Shown piece by piece: positions 42,489-52,153 of a stretch of DNA of 64,000 bases. The notes below the pieces were generated by a model that was given only the letters and a program-made list of their open reading frames with translations, was not told the origin of the DNA and searched no databases. Origin of the DNA: Chryseobacterium aahli (GTDB taxonomy: Bacteria > Bacteroidota > Bacteroidia > Flavobacteriales > Weeksellaceae); the NCBI RefSeq assembly GCF_022699665.1, contig NZ_JALDNB010000001.1:310001-374000 (forward strand), given 5' to 3'. The position numbers and the translations under genes were made by a program. Numbering within the stretch: position 1 is the first letter of the stretch; every line of letters starts with the position of its first letter.

Positions 42489-44903
42489 TTAAGGAATGAT
42501 CTTATCAAAATAAACCGGCGTATACTTCTCATTATCAGATCCTATAATAATAAATCTAAATTTTTTCGCCGTGTCATTATTGTAGAAATCAATCTGAGTT
42601 GGCTCAACAGCATCTACTTCCAGAGAAGAATTCCAATAGAGAACACTGCGGTAATCATATCCTATTTTAGAAAGCTCAGAATTTCCGTAATCGGCGTCCG
42701 GGTATTTTTCATATTCATTATAGCCTTCCATCACAAAAAAGTTAAGATTAGCCATATTCAATAGGTTGCTTTCAGGAGCTTTGGGCTGAGTGTCGCCTCT
42801 TCTGGTATATATTAGTACAGCACCATTTCCACTGCCGCTCATTCCTACGCTGCCATCTTTAATTATTTTTACCATGGCAATATTTGAAGCCGAAATTCCA
42901 CTCAAAGAGCTTGCATCCGTCAACATTTCATCTAAATAAATATTAGCTTTCCCTTGACGGATATAAGGAGTAGGAGCTCCGTTTTCATAATTGATGGTCA
43001 ATCCTGCAACGCGACCTTGAAGCCACTGTAGAATATTTGGCGAGCTTTCTGCAGATTGGTTTTCATTCACAAAATCAAAAACAACTTCATTCATGCTTTT
43101 GTAAAGCGGACTGCTGAGTTTTTTGTTGAGCTCTTCAGTGAGGTTTTTCTTTTTGGCCTTTATTTTTACTTCTTCAATTAAAGTAACTTTTTCGTTATAT
43201 TCTTTTTTATATTTTCTTGCCTCAATAGTTTTGGTAATTTCAGCTGATTGTGAAGCTTCAGAAGATGAATTTCTGTCGACAAGTTTGTATTTTTCTACTG
43301 CAGGTAAATCTTTTTTTAACGGAATAAAAGTGTTGAGCGGATTGATGAAAACATTGGTTCTGCTTTTAAGAGCGGCACTGGCTCCATTTAATTGATACGT
43401 TATTTTAATTGGTTTTTCAAAAATCAAATTTTCAAAAAAGAACTCTCCGTTGCTGTCTGTTTCTACTTCGAGGATTTGATTTCCCGAAATATCTCCATCC
43501 ACAAGCATGATGAGGTTTTGTTGAGCCGCAGGTTTTGCGTTTACGGTAACTCTACCTTTGTATGAAATGTATTTTGAAGACTGATTGATAATGGTAGGGT
43601 ATTTTCCTGAAATGATTTCTTTCCAGTCAAACATTTTCCATTGTTCGGAAATAAGCAGAGCATCAAGAGCTTCGATATTTCTTTTTTCACCGAAATATTG
43701 TGCAGGACGGTCTATTTTAGATTTAATAATACTGGTTAACCATAAAGAACTCAGGAGATTTTCGTCTTGCAGTGACTTTTTATCTTCAGGATCAAACACG
43801 GCGACAGAATAATTCGGAACACCTTTAATAGATTTAATATCAAATGAATTCAATCCTCTTTTTTCAGTACTTACCGCCTTCGCTTTAACTTCCGGAACGG
43901 AAACGAGAAGATTCTGAGGCATTACAAAACACATTCTGCTTGCCAAAACATTTTCTTTATCATCAAAAACAGTAATCTGTAAAACGCTGTTGATTAATTG
44001 ATTGGTTGGGATCGCCTGAAATACATCTCTTAATTGATTAATTCTCGCTTTGTAAACTAACTGATCACCAATATTAGCAACGACCGTATAATAAGGATAG
44101 CTTTGTGCAGTATTCTGAATTTTATACCGAACATTGTCTTTTTCGCTGAGCACCTGAATACTTACTCCGGTTTCAGCAGCTTTAGGAAGCAGAACAGTGC
44201 TTTGATGTCCGTCATTATCTGTAATTACAGCTTCGTAAATCTTATCTTTTTCCGGGGTTAAAGTGAAGATTCCTATATTTCCATCTAATCCTTTGAAAGT
44301 AGAGATTTTCTTTTCCGGATTACTTTTTTCAATCACATAGCCTTCCCATTGTGACGGAGGCGTGCCGATAGACTGAAGACGTACCACAATTTTACTTTGA
44401 ATTCCCTGTATAAAAGAATTTCCTTCAGGATGCAATGTTGCTGACCAGGAAGAGGTCTTATCTAAAACCAGTTTCTTCGGTGAATCAGGATTGTAAATCG
44501 GAATTTGCTTTAAATACTGAAAATCCTCACTCAGATTACTCATCATCGGCGTATAGGCTCGGAAGAAATAAACATCTTCGCTCAAGCTTTCAGGTAACTG
44601 AATGCTGCCCTGTACAACACCATTAAAAATAGGAAAACGTTTTTTTAAAATCTGCTTCTTGTTACGGTCGTATACTTCAATAAAAAAGTTTGTTGAAATA
44701 TCTGATGTTGTAAAATTTCTGAAAACCATGGCATTAAACCAAACCGTTTCACCGGACAGGTATAGGTCTTTATCAGTAAGAATGTAGATGCTTTCCTGAG
44801 AAAAATTTTCGTTTAAAGTTTGAAGTGCTTTATCAGCAGATTGTTGTGAAGAAAACTGACCGGAAGAAGCCAGGAATAAACAGAATAGAAGTATTCTTTT
44901 CAT
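42489..44903 (-). CDS. Exported beta-sandwich protein with TonB-plug-like domain, paralogue 2
   Basis: An 804-residue paralogue of the next gene, colinear over its whole length: IYILTDKDLYLSGETVWFNA, EDVYFFRAYTPMMSNLSEDF, WSATLHPEGNSFIQGIQSK, YISYKGRVTVNAKPA, NILQWLQGRVAGLTI, NIYLDEMLTDASSLSGISAS and NGAVLIYTRRGD. It also lacks a barrel. A signal peptide is present (cleavage near SSGQFSS). The two genes are 258 bp apart with a terminator between them, so they are separate transcripts from an old tandem duplication. Confidence 0.72.
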   Translation of the reverse strand: MKRILLFCLFLASSGQFSSQQSADKALQTLNENFSQESIYILTDKDLYLSGETVWFNAMVFRNFTTSDISTNFFIEVYDRNKKQILKKRFPIFNGVVQGSIQLPESLSEDVYFFRAYTPMMSNLSEDFQYLKQIPIYNPDSPKKLVLDKTSSWSATLHPEGNSFIQGIQSKIVVRLQSIGTPPSQWEGYVIEKSNPEKKISTFKGLDGNIGIFTLTPEKDKIYEAVITDNDGHQSTVLLPKAAETGVSIQVLSEKDNVRYKIQNTAQSYPYYTVVANIGDQLVYKARINQLRDVFQAIPTNQLINSVLQITVFDDKENVLASRMCFVMPQNLLVSVPEVKAKAVSTEKRGLNSFDIKSIKGVPNYSVAVFDPEDKKSLQDENLLSSLWLTSIIKSKIDRPAQYFGEKRNIEALDALLISEQWKMFDWKEIISGKYPTIINQSSKYISYKGRVTVNAKPAAQQNLIMLVDGDISGNQILEVETDSNGEFFFENLIFEKPIKITYQLNGASAALKSRTNVFINPLNTFIPLKKDLPAVEKYKLVDRNSSSEASQSAEITKTIEARKYKKEYNEKVTLIEEVKIKAKKKNLTEELNKKLSSPLYKSMNEVVFDFVNENQSAESSPNILQWLQGRVAGLTINYENGAPTPYIRQGKANIYLDEMLTDASSLSGISASNIAMVKIIKDGSVGMSGSGNGAVLIYTRRGDTQPKAPESNLLNMANLNFFVMEGYNEYEKYPDADYGNSELSKIGYDYRSVLYWNSSLEVDAVEPTQIDFYNNDTAKKFRFIIIGSDNEKYTPVYFDKIIP

Positions 44904-45266
44904 TGTCTTACTGCATTAAATTATATACAAATTAAGACAAAAAATAAATACCCAAGAAATTAATAAGAAATTTTATGATTTTGAAAATATTTTATTACAT
45001 CTAAATATTTATTTTATAAATGAATTAGAAGCTTTACTTCATCAAAATATCTGCCTGCAAAAATTATAGAGAATATTTAAAAATTTAATATTTAAAAATC
45101 ACATTTAGCAATTAAAATATGAATGATGCAACTGTTTTAAACTCATAATTAATAACCCAAAACTCATAACTTTACAAAACCTTCTCATTATGAATTTGTT
45201 AATTATTAAAACTTTTTATGGTTAATTCATTAAAAATCACTAATTTCGCACCCGTAAAAATCATTC
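44904..45266. other. AT-rich divergent spacer
   Basis: No gene seen. The sequence is strongly AT-rich, with a loose duplication (aactcataattaat / aactcataacttt) near 45138-45172. TAATTTCG at 45241-45248 is a one-mismatch -7 box that may serve typA. Confidence 0.4.
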
Positions 45267-47072
45267 ATGCAAAACATTAGAAATATTGCGATTATCGCAC
45301 ACGTTGACCACGGTAAAACTACTTTGGTTGATAAAATAATCCACGCAACAAGCGTCTTTAGAGACAATCAGGAATCTGGAGATTTAATAATGGATAATAA
45401 CGATCTGGAGAGGGAGCGTGGTATCACTATTTTATCAAAAAATATTTCTGTAATGTACCACGGTACAAAAATAAATGTTATTGATACACCTGGTCACGCC
45501 GATTTCGGTGGTGAAGTAGAGCGTGTTTTAAAAATGGCAGACGGTGTACTTTTATTAGTAGATGCTTTTGAAGGACCAATGCCACAGACAAGATTCGTAT
45601 TGCAGAAAGCTTTAGAATTAGGTTTAAGACCGGTAGTGGTAATCAATAAAGTAGATAAGCCAAACTGTCGTCCTGACGAAGTTCATGATAAAGTTTTTGA
45701 CTTGTTCTATAACCTAGATGCTACTGAAGAACAATTGGATTTCCCTACATTCTACGGTTCTTCAAAACAAGGTTGGTTCAATACTTCATTAGAAGAAACT
45801 GACAATATCTTCCCATTACTAGACGGAATTTTGGAACACGTTCCAGCTCCTGAAGCGAAGGAAGGACCATTGAGAATGCAGATTGTATCTTTAGATTTCT
45901 CTTCATTCTTAGGAAGAATTGCAATTGGGAAAGTTATTCAGGGTTCTGTAAAAGAATCAGAATGGATCGGTCTTGCACAGGAAGATGGTAAAATCGTAAA
46001 AGGAAAAGTAAAAGAATTATACGTTTTCGAAGGTTTAGGTAAGAAAAAAGTTACTGAAGTGAAAGCTGGAGACATTTGTGCAATTGTTGGTTTTGATAAA
46101 TTCCAGATTGGTGATTCATTCGTTGATTTAGAAAATCCGGATCCATTACCAAGAACTGCAATTGATGAGCCTACTTTGAACATGACGTTCTCAATCAACA
46201 ACTCTCCTTTCTTTGGGAAAGATGGTAAATTTGTAACTTCAAATCACCTAAAAGAGAGATTGTACCGTGAGTTGGAGAAAAACTTAGCATTAAGAGTAGA
46301 GCCTACAGAAGATGCCAATACATTCTTGGTATTCGGTAGAGGTATTCTTCACTTGTCAGTTTTGATTGAAACAATGAGAAGAGAAGGGTACGAAATGACG
46401 ATCGGTCAGCCACAGGTTATCCTTAAAGAAATTGACGGTGTGAAATGTGAGCCTTACGAAAGTATGGTGGTAGATGTTCCTGAAGAATTTGCTTCAAAAG
46501 TAATCGACTTAGCGACACAGAGAAAAGGTGACCTTCACATTATGGAAACTAAAGGTGAAATGCAACACTTGGAATTCGAAATTCCTTCAAGAGGTTTGAT
46601 CGGATTGCGTTCTCAGATGTTGACGGCTACTGCTGGTGAAGCTATTATGGCTCACCGTTTTGTAGATTATAAACCTTTCAAAGGAGCAATTCCTGGAAGA
46701 TCTGTTGGGGTATTGATCAGCAAATCTCAAGGTCCTGCAACTGAATATTCTATTGCTAAATTACAGGATAGAGGTAAGTTTTTTGTTGATCCGGGCGAGG
46801 AGATCTACGCTGGAATGGTAATCGGTGAGCAAAACAAGCCGAATGATATGGTAGTAAACATTGTTGAAGCAAAACAGCTGAACAACATCCGTGCTGCAGG
46901 GAAGGATAAAGATGGTAACATCGCTCCGAAAATCCTTTTCTCTCTAGAGGAATGTATGGAATACATCCAGGGTGACGAAGCAATCGAGGTAACTCCAAAC
47001 TTCATCCGTATGAGAAAGAAAGTACTTTCTGAAGAAGAAAGAAAAAGAATCGAAAGAGGAGCGAAAGCATAA
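45267..47072 (+). CDS. typA: Ribosome-associated GTPase TypA/BipA
   Basis: A 601-residue translational GTPase. GTP-binding motifs: G1 AHVDHGKT, G3 [11 protein letters not shown]4 NKVD. The elongation-factor-G-like domains follow, with [20 protein letters not shown] and [15 protein letters not shown], the latter diagnostic of TypA/BipA. It assists ribosome assembly and stress or low-temperature growth. Standard length. Confidence 0.97.
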   Translation: MQNIRNIAIIAHVDHGKTTLVDKIIHATSVFRDNQESGDLIMDNNDLERERGITILSKNISVMYHGTKINVIDTPGHADFGGEVERVLKMADGVLLLVDAFEGPMPQTRFVLQKALELGLRPVVVINKVDKPNCRPDEVHDKVFDLFYNLDATEEQLDFPTFYGSSKQGWFNTSLEETDNIFPLLDGILEHVPAPEAKEGPLRMQIVSLDFSSFLGRIAIGKVIQGSVKESEWIGLAQEDGKIVKGKVKELYVFEGLGKKKVTEVKAGDICAIVGFDKFQIGDSFVDLENPDPLPRTAIDEPTLNMTFSINNSPFFGKDGKFVTSNHLKERLYRELEKNLALRVEPTEDANTFLVFGRGILHLSVLIETMRREGYEMTIGQPQVILKEIDGVKCEPYESMVVDVPEEFASKVIDLATQRKGDLHIMETKGEMQHLEFEIPSRGLIGLRSQMLTATAGEAIMAHRFVDYKPFKGAIPGRSVGVLISKSQGPATEYSIAKLQDRGKFFVDPGEEIYAGMVIGEQNKPNDMVVNIVEAKQLNNIRAAGKDKDGNIAPKILFSLEECMEYIQGDEAIEVTPNFIRMRKKVLSEEERKRIERGAKA

Positions 47073-47096
47073 TCTAAGATTCATCAATATATTTAA

Positions 47097-47120
47097 AGCC
47101 TCGATTTTCGGGGCTTTTTT
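47097..47120 (+). terminator. Terminator after typA
   Basis: AGCCTCGA (47097-47104) and TCGGGGCT (47108-47115) form an 8-bp stem with one G-U pair, a 3-nt loop and a T run. Confidence 0.85.
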
Positions 47121-47188
47121 GTTTTTAATTATATTAAATTTTATTATCTTGAAATTTTTAAAATTATAATTAAATAGTCTATCAAAAA

Positions 47189-48790
47189 ATGAAGATTGAT
47201 AAAATAAAAATGATAATGTTGTTAGGCTTTTTCGCCTCATTCAGCAGTTCGTGTTCTGTACAGAAAAATACTTCTACGGTAAAAAATACCCCTAAAGAAA
47301 ACAGATATAAAGCTAAACCTAAAGATTCCACTATTGCCGTTAAGCCACAGATAATCACGCCCATCGAAGCAGATTTTAAAGTAAATCTTCCAGCAATCAA
47401 TCGTGAATTTCGCGGCGCATGGATTGCAAGTGTTGCCAATATCAACTGGCCTTCAAGAAACAATTTGTCGGTTGAGCAGCAAAAAGCCGAAGCCATCAGC
47501 ATGTTGAATATGCTTCAGGAAAATAATTTTAATGCAGTCATTTTTCAGGCACGTCCGTCTGCGGATGCTTTGTACACAAGTGAATTAGAGCCGTGGTCAT
47601 ACTTTCTGACAGGAAAAACAGGAGAACCTCCTTATCCAAATTATGATCCTCTACAATTCTGGATCGAAGAATCTCATAAACGAGGAATGGAACTTCATGT
47701 TTGGTTAAATCCATACAGAGCGCATCATTCCAATGGTGGAGTGGTTTCTAATCAATCGATGGTCAATAAACTTTCAGATATTACCATTAAATTAAAAAAC
47801 GGAATGTATTGGTTTGATCCTGCAGATCCTAGAACTCAGGGACATGTTTCTAATGTTGTGAAAGATTTGGTAAAGAGATATGATTTGGATGCCATTCATT
47901 TTGATGATTATTTTTATCCGTACGCAACCTACAACAGAGGTGCAGATTTTCCAGACAATACAAGTTGGAATAAATATTTGAATTCCGGAGGAACCCTTAC
48001 AAGAGCAGACTGGAGAAGAGATCAGGTGAATCAGTTTGTGGAAAGAATTTATAAAGAAATTCATGCTGAAAAAAATTACGTACGTTTTGGAATTAGTCCG
48101 TTTGGAATCTGGAAACCCGGTTATCCAGAAGGAGTTGTAGGATCTTCGCAATACGACGAATTGTTTGCAGATGCTAAATTATGGCTAAATAAAGGTTGGG
48201 TTGATTATTTCTCGCCGCAACTATACTGGCCGATTGAATCTAAAGGTCAGCCTTTCGCCAATTTATTAAACTGGTGGAAATCTGAAAATACCATGAACCG
48301 CCATCTTTGGCCGGGATTAAACACAGTAGAAATTAAAGTTGCAGACCGCCCAACAGAAATTAAAAATCAGATTGAATTATCAAGGCAGATTCTTGCAAAT
48401 AACGCTGGTGAAATTCACTGGAGTATTGCCGGTCTGACAAAAAATTCAAACATGCTTCCGACACTGAAAAACGGACCTTATAAAGAAAAAGCTTTGACTC
48501 CGAAAACTCCGTGGATCAAAGCTCTTCCTTTAGAAAAACCAACTTTATTTATCAACGATAACGGAAGTTTTATCCAAACAAGCTGGAGTTCTAAAAATAT
48601 CGGAAATGTTTTCCAATGGGTTCTTTTCAAACAATACAATGGAGTTTGGGAAACTGAAATTCTGACTTTGGACAACCTTTCAAAAGAAATTCCAAAAAGC
48701 AAAGACGGAAAAATACTGAATGCGATTGCTGTTAAAGCGATTGACCGTTTAGGAAATGAAAGTGATTACATGGCGAAGAAAGTAAAGTAG
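47189..48790 (+). CDS. GH10-like (YngK/DUF187-type) glycosyl hydrolase lipoprotein
   Basis: A 533-residue lipoprotein: signal sequence with lipobox SSSC (Cys22). The body is a TIM-barrel of the glycosyl-hydrolase-like 10 family: REFRGAWIASVANINWPS, NAVIFQARPSADALYTSELE, LHVWLNPYRAHHSNGG, DAIHFDDYFYPY, VRFGISPFGIWKPG, WVDYFSPQLYWP, HLWPGLNT. Family members are often linked to cell-wall metabolism; the substrate is not proven. The C-terminal ~90 residues look like a fibronectin-type beta domain. Single gene with its own terminator at 48925. Confidence 0.88.
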   Translation: MKIDKIKMIMLLGFFASFSSSCSVQKNTSTVKNTPKENRYKAKPKDSTIAVKPQIITPIEADFKVNLPAINREFRGAWIASVANINWPSRNNLSVEQQKAEAISMLNMLQENNFNAVIFQARPSADALYTSELEPWSYFLTGKTGEPPYPNYDPLQFWIEESHKRGMELHVWLNPYRAHHSNGGVVSNQSMVNKLSDITIKLKNGMYWFDPADPRTQGHVSNVVKDLVKRYDLDAIHFDDYFYPYATYNRGADFPDNTSWNKYLNSGGTLTRADWRRDQVNQFVERIYKEIHAEKNYVRFGISPFGIWKPGYPEGVVGSSQYDELFADAKLWLNKGWVDYFSPQLYWPIESKGQPFANLLNWWKSENTMNRHLWPGLNTVEIKVADRPTEIKNQIELSRQILANNAGEIHWSIAGLTKNSNMLPTLKNGPYKEKALTPKTPWIKALPLEKPTLFINDNGSFIQTSWSSKNIGNVFQWVLFKQYNGVWETEILTLDNLSKEIPKSKDGKILNAIAVKAIDRLGNESDYMAKKVK

Positions 48791-48835
48791 AGTGGGAGAA
48801 TAGGAGAGTTGGAGACATTTAGGGTGATTTCTCGC

Positions 48836-48873
48836 TGTCATTCTGAATGAAATGAAGTGTAGTGAAGAATCTC
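48836..48873. repeat. Dispersed TGTCATTC repeat (half copy)
   Basis: TGTCATTCTGAATGAAATGA and the following 18 bases match the left half of 20836-20909 with three differences over 38 bp. The right arm is missing. Confidence 0.7.
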
Positions 48874-48924
48874 TTAATAGTCTTATCAACTAAATAAACC
48901 TTAATGGTTCAAAATATTTAAATT

Positions 48925-48953
48925 AAGTCAGTTCTACAACGAACTGGCTTTTT
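48925..48953 (+). terminator. Terminator after the GH10-like gene
   Basis: AAGTCAGTTC (48925-48934) and GAACTGGCTT (48941-48950) form a 10-bp stem with one G-U pair and a 6-nt loop, followed by a T run. It is 135 bp from the stop codon, with the TGTCATTC repeat lying between. Confidence 0.75.
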
Positions 48954-49094
48954 ATTTTAGACTCACTATAAATTATCTATGTAAAATAATGATTGATAAG
49001 TATTTATAGATTGTTGGTTTTTATTAATAATCAAAAAGCTTGTCTCGGAATCATTTTTGTACCATTTAAATAACAAATACTAAAATATACAATT

Positions 49095-49646
49095 ATGAAT
49101 ACCAACAGACTTTCACCTAAACTGGAACAAGCGCTAAGCGACCAGATGAATACCGAAGATTTACAGTCAAGAGTTTATTTTTCATATGGAATTTGGGCTG
49201 CTGATAAAGGGTATGGTGGAATTTCGAACTTTCTTTTTCGCCACGCTCAGGAAGAAAGAGACCACGCAGTAAAATTTATGCAATATGTACTCAACAGAGG
49301 AGGAAAACCAACAATCACTGCGTTACCTTCTCCGGGTGAGGAGCCAACAAGTTTAACTGATTGCTTTGACTTAGTTTTCAAACATGAAGTTGATAATACC
49401 ACAGCAATTTACAATCTGGTAAATATTGCTTTTGAAGAAAAAGATTGGGCTTCATGGAATTTTCTACAATGGTTCGTAAAAGAACAGATAGAAGAAGAAA
49501 CATTTGCAATGAATTTAATTGATAAATTAAAAATTGCAGGTGGAGACAGAGCCAGCGACGAATCACTATTTACTCTCGATAAAACTTTGGAAACACTTCC
49601 TGATGATGCAGAGCTTGCACAAAACGCTACCGGGGCAAACCCATAA
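49095..49646 (+). CDS. Ferritin-like iron-storage protein
   Basis: A 183-residue four-helix ferritin of the non-heme bacterial type. Helix A has LSDQMNTEDLQSRVYFSYG, helix B HAQEERDHAVKFMQYV (Glu and His ferroxidase ligands), helix C FKHEVDNTTAIYNL and helix D WFVKEQIEEETFA. Iron oxidation and storage in the cytoplasm is the expected role. The acidic/Ala-Asn tail (DDAELAQNATGANP) extends past the usual core. Confidence 0.9.
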   Translation: MNTNRLSPKLEQALSDQMNTEDLQSRVYFSYGIWAADKGYGGISNFLFRHAQEERDHAVKFMQYVLNRGGKPTITALPSPGEEPTSLTDCFDLVFKHEVDNTTAIYNLVNIAFEEKDWASWNFLQWFVKEQIEEETFAMNLIDKLKIAGGDRASDESLFTLDKTLETLPDDAELAQNATGANP

Positions 49647-49672
49647 AAGCACAATGATAAAATATTATTTCT

Positions 49673-49704
49673 AAAAAACTGTCAATTATTTGGCAGTTTT
49701 TTTT
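49673..49704 (+). terminator. Terminator after ferritin
   Basis: AAACTGTCAA and TTGGCAGTTT form a 10-bp stem (one G-U) with a 4-nt loop, then eight T. Confidence 0.85.
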
Positions 49705-49729
49705 ATTATGAATCTGTCTTTAAAATTAC

Positions 49730-49737
49730 TATCTTTG
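49730..49737 (+). promoter_or_regulatory. -7 box for ychF
   Basis: TATCTTTG is a perfect TAnnTTTG match, giving a ~100-nt leader. No good -33 TTTG was found. The leader contains a short AGCCAAAAGCCAATTGCCAA repeat. Confidence 0.5.
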
Positions 49738-49847
49738 CACACCTTTAATTTTAACACGCAAGAAGCCAAAAGCCAATTGCCAAAAACAAAGGTGAAATAT
49801 GAAACCGAAAGGTGGCATAACACAATAAATTAAAACAAAATTTCGTT

Positions 49848-50939
49848 ATGAAATGTGGAATCGTAGGCTTACCCAATGTAGGTAAATCAACTCTTTTTAA
49901 CTGCTTAAGCAATGCTAAAGCGCAATCAGCCAATTATCCTTTCTGTACTATTGAGCCCAACTTGGGAACAGTTTCGGTGCCGGATCAGAGATTATTTGAG
50001 CTAGAAAAACTGGTAAACCCTGAAAGAGTTTTGCCGGCTGTTGTAGAGATCGTTGATATTGCCGGTTTGGTAAAAGGAGCGAGCAAAGGTGAAGGTTTAG
50101 GAAATCAGTTTCTTGCCAACATCAGAGAGTGCGAGGCGATTATTCATGTTTTAAGATGTTTCGAAAACGGAAACATCATCCACGTAGAAGGTTCTGTAGA
50201 CCCGATGAGAGATAAAGAAATTATCGACATCGAGCTTCAGTTGAAAGATTTGGAAACTGTTGGAAAAGCAGTTGAGAAAGCTAAAAAATTCATCAAGTCT
50301 GGAAAGAAAGAAGATATCCTGACGTATGAAACACTTCATAACCTTGAGAAATTTATCGAAGATGGTAAGAATGCAAGAGAATTCCCGATGGATGATTTTG
50401 CAGCATCAATTATAGCAGATGTTCAGTTGTTGACGAACAAACCTGTTCTTTACGTTTGTAATGTAGACGAAAATTCTATCAAAAACGGAAACGAATGGAT
50501 TGCCAAGATTGAAGAAATGGCTCAGAAAGAAAAAGCTGAAGTAGTAGTTTTAGCTGCTCAGATCGAAGCTGATATCAATGAATTGGATACCTTCGAAGAA
50601 AGAGAAATTTTCTTGGAAGAATTAGGTTTAACGGAACCAGGTGTAAACCGTCTGATCAGAAAGGCTTATGATTTATTAAAACTTCAGACGTATTTCACGG
50701 CAGGAGTAAAAGAAGTAAGAGCTTGGACCATCGGACAAGGCTGGACGGCTCCTCAAGCTGCAGGGGTGATTCACACTGATTTTGAAAAAGGATTTATCCG
50801 TGCAGAAGTAATCAAATACAACGATTATGTAAGCTACGGAACAGAAGCCAAAGTAAAGGAAGCCGGAAAGCTTTCTGTTGAAGGAAAAGAATATATCGTA
50901 CAAGACGGTGATATTATGCACTTCAGATTTAATGTTTAA
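49848..50939 (+). CDS. ychF: Redox-regulated ATPase YchF (Obg-like P-loop protein)
   Basis: A 363-residue Obg-family protein. Motifs: GLPNVGKSTLFNCL (P-loop), the YPFCTIEPN loop, DIAGLVKGASKGEGLGNQFL, and the NVDE variant in place of the usual NKxD, typical of YchF's ATP preference. The C-terminal TGS-like domain holds FTAGVKEVRAWTIGQGWTAP and DGDIMHFRFNV. Full length and conserved. Confidence 0.96.
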   Translation: MKCGIVGLPNVGKSTLFNCLSNAKAQSANYPFCTIEPNLGTVSVPDQRLFELEKLVNPERVLPAVVEIVDIAGLVKGASKGEGLGNQFLANIRECEAIIHVLRCFENGNIIHVEGSVDPMRDKEIIDIELQLKDLETVGKAVEKAKKFIKSGKKEDILTYETLHNLEKFIEDGKNAREFPMDDFAASIIADVQLLTNKPVLYVCNVDENSIKNGNEWIAKIEEMAQKEKAEVVVLAAQIEADINELDTFEEREIFLEELGLTEPGVNRLIRKAYDLLKLQTYFTAGVKEVRAWTIGQGWTAPQAAGVIHTDFEKGFIRAEVIKYNDYVSYGTEAKVKEAGKLSVEGKEYIVQDGDIMHFRFNV

Positions 50940-50972
50940 AAGTATTAAAAGTTAGTTATAGTATTTTAAAAG

Positions 50973-51001
50973 AACGCTTCCATGAATTTGGGAGCGTTTT
51001 T
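50973..51001 (+). terminator. Terminator after ychF
   Basis: AACGCTTCC (50973-50981) and GGGAGCGTT (50990-50998) form a 9-bp stem with one G-U pair, followed by a T run. Confidence 0.8.
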
Positions 51002-51010
51002 GCTATATTT

Positions 51011-52117
51011 ATGAAAAGTTTTTTTATGAAATATTTTAGTTTTCTTCTAATCATTTTGTTTTGCTTTTCATGCTCTAAAAGTCTTGAGGAAAAATGTTTC
51101 ATTCAGGAAAATGAAAAGTATTTTAATGGTCCTGAAAGTGAAGAACCGTTAAATATAGATCAAATTATTCAAAATAAACCTGACTATCTTCAAATCGTTA
51201 ATCTTAAAAAATTCAGGAGCTTTAAAAAAGACAGCACAGATTACAGTGAAAATTTTAAAACTTATCAGGCTGATGAAAAATATTTAAATGATCAGAAAAT
51301 ACTGTTTGCAGATTTTGATGAGAAATTTTTCGGACAATTTCGTTATTCATCTCAACAAATTTCCGATAAGATAAGTTATGCACTAGGAGAAAACGCGCTG
51401 GGATATTGGCTTTTAGAAATAAAAAATAACAATCCTCGCGCTTATTTTTTAGGTTTAAGTTATAGTTATTACTATTTTAATAAAGTTCAGGATGGTCGAA
51501 TTGTGAAAGATGGTTTTCTCCAAATTGAAGGGAGTTTTGTGAAAACTGCAAGCAACTTTGCATTGAGGGGAAGAGAGTTTACGTCTATTGGTGACGGAAA
51601 GTTATTTAAAATAAAACTGGATGATTTAACTAAAGATTCTGATCAAGATAGCTTCAACGATATTTTTGAAAATAGTTTCGGTTTAAATCCAAATAGTAAA
51701 GATACAGATGAAGACGGAATTGATGATTTTAATGATCATAATCCTCTCTTTAAATCTGAGAAAAATAAATTTACTGAATTATATGAAGATCTTATTTCTC
51801 AACATTTAGGTATAGTAAAAGAAAATCTGGATAAAATGCCTTACTTCTTTTTACCATACGAAACGGACTGTGATTATTTTAAAAATATAAATCCTGATGC
51901 AAAAATTTTAATAATGCCAACAGAAAAAAGTAGGCAACCTTATTATGTGCAGGTCACCGATATCTTTAACGGCGGTTATTCTAAAATTAAAAAGGATGAT
52001 AAAAATCCTAACCTATTTTATATTCATGAATCAGGTGGTGGTGGAATAATAGATTATAGCGCCGAATTTAAAAATGGAGTCTGGATTTTAAAAAATATTG
52101 GTGGAGTAGTTTCATAA
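51011..52117 (+). CDS. Uncharacterised lipoprotein with thrombospondin-type-3-like calcium repeats
   Basis: A 368-residue lipoprotein with lipobox CFSC. Residues ~210-250 hold acidic TSP3-like repeats (DSDQDSFNDIFENSFGLNPN, KDTDEDGIDDFNDHNPL) expected to bind calcium. Flanking regions are unrecognised. The start may be the ATG at 51011 or at 51026; both give a signal peptide. It begins 10 bp after the ychF terminator. Confidence 0.7.
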   Translation: MKSFFMKYFSFLLIILFCFSCSKSLEEKCFIQENEKYFNGPESEEPLNIDQIIQNKPDYLQIVNLKKFRSFKKDSTDYSENFKTYQADEKYLNDQKILFADFDEKFFGQFRYSSQQISDKISYALGENALGYWLLEIKNNNPRAYFLGLSYSYYYFNKVQDGRIVKDGFLQIEGSFVKTASNFALRGREFTSIGDGKLFKIKLDDLTKDSDQDSFNDIFENSFGLNPNSKDTDEDGIDDFNDHNPLFKSEKNKFTELYEDLISQHLGIVKENLDKMPYFFLPYETDCDYFKNINPDAKILIMPTEKSRQPYYVQVTDIFNGGYSKIKKDDKNPNLFYIHESGGGGIIDYSAEFKNGVWILKNIGGVVS

Positions 52118-52153
52118 TATATTTTTATATTTGAATTATACAAATTCCGCATC

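Noticed and set aside
20836..48836. Exact 28,000-bp distance between the two TGTCATTC repeats
   Set aside because: A numerical coincidence with no structural meaning.
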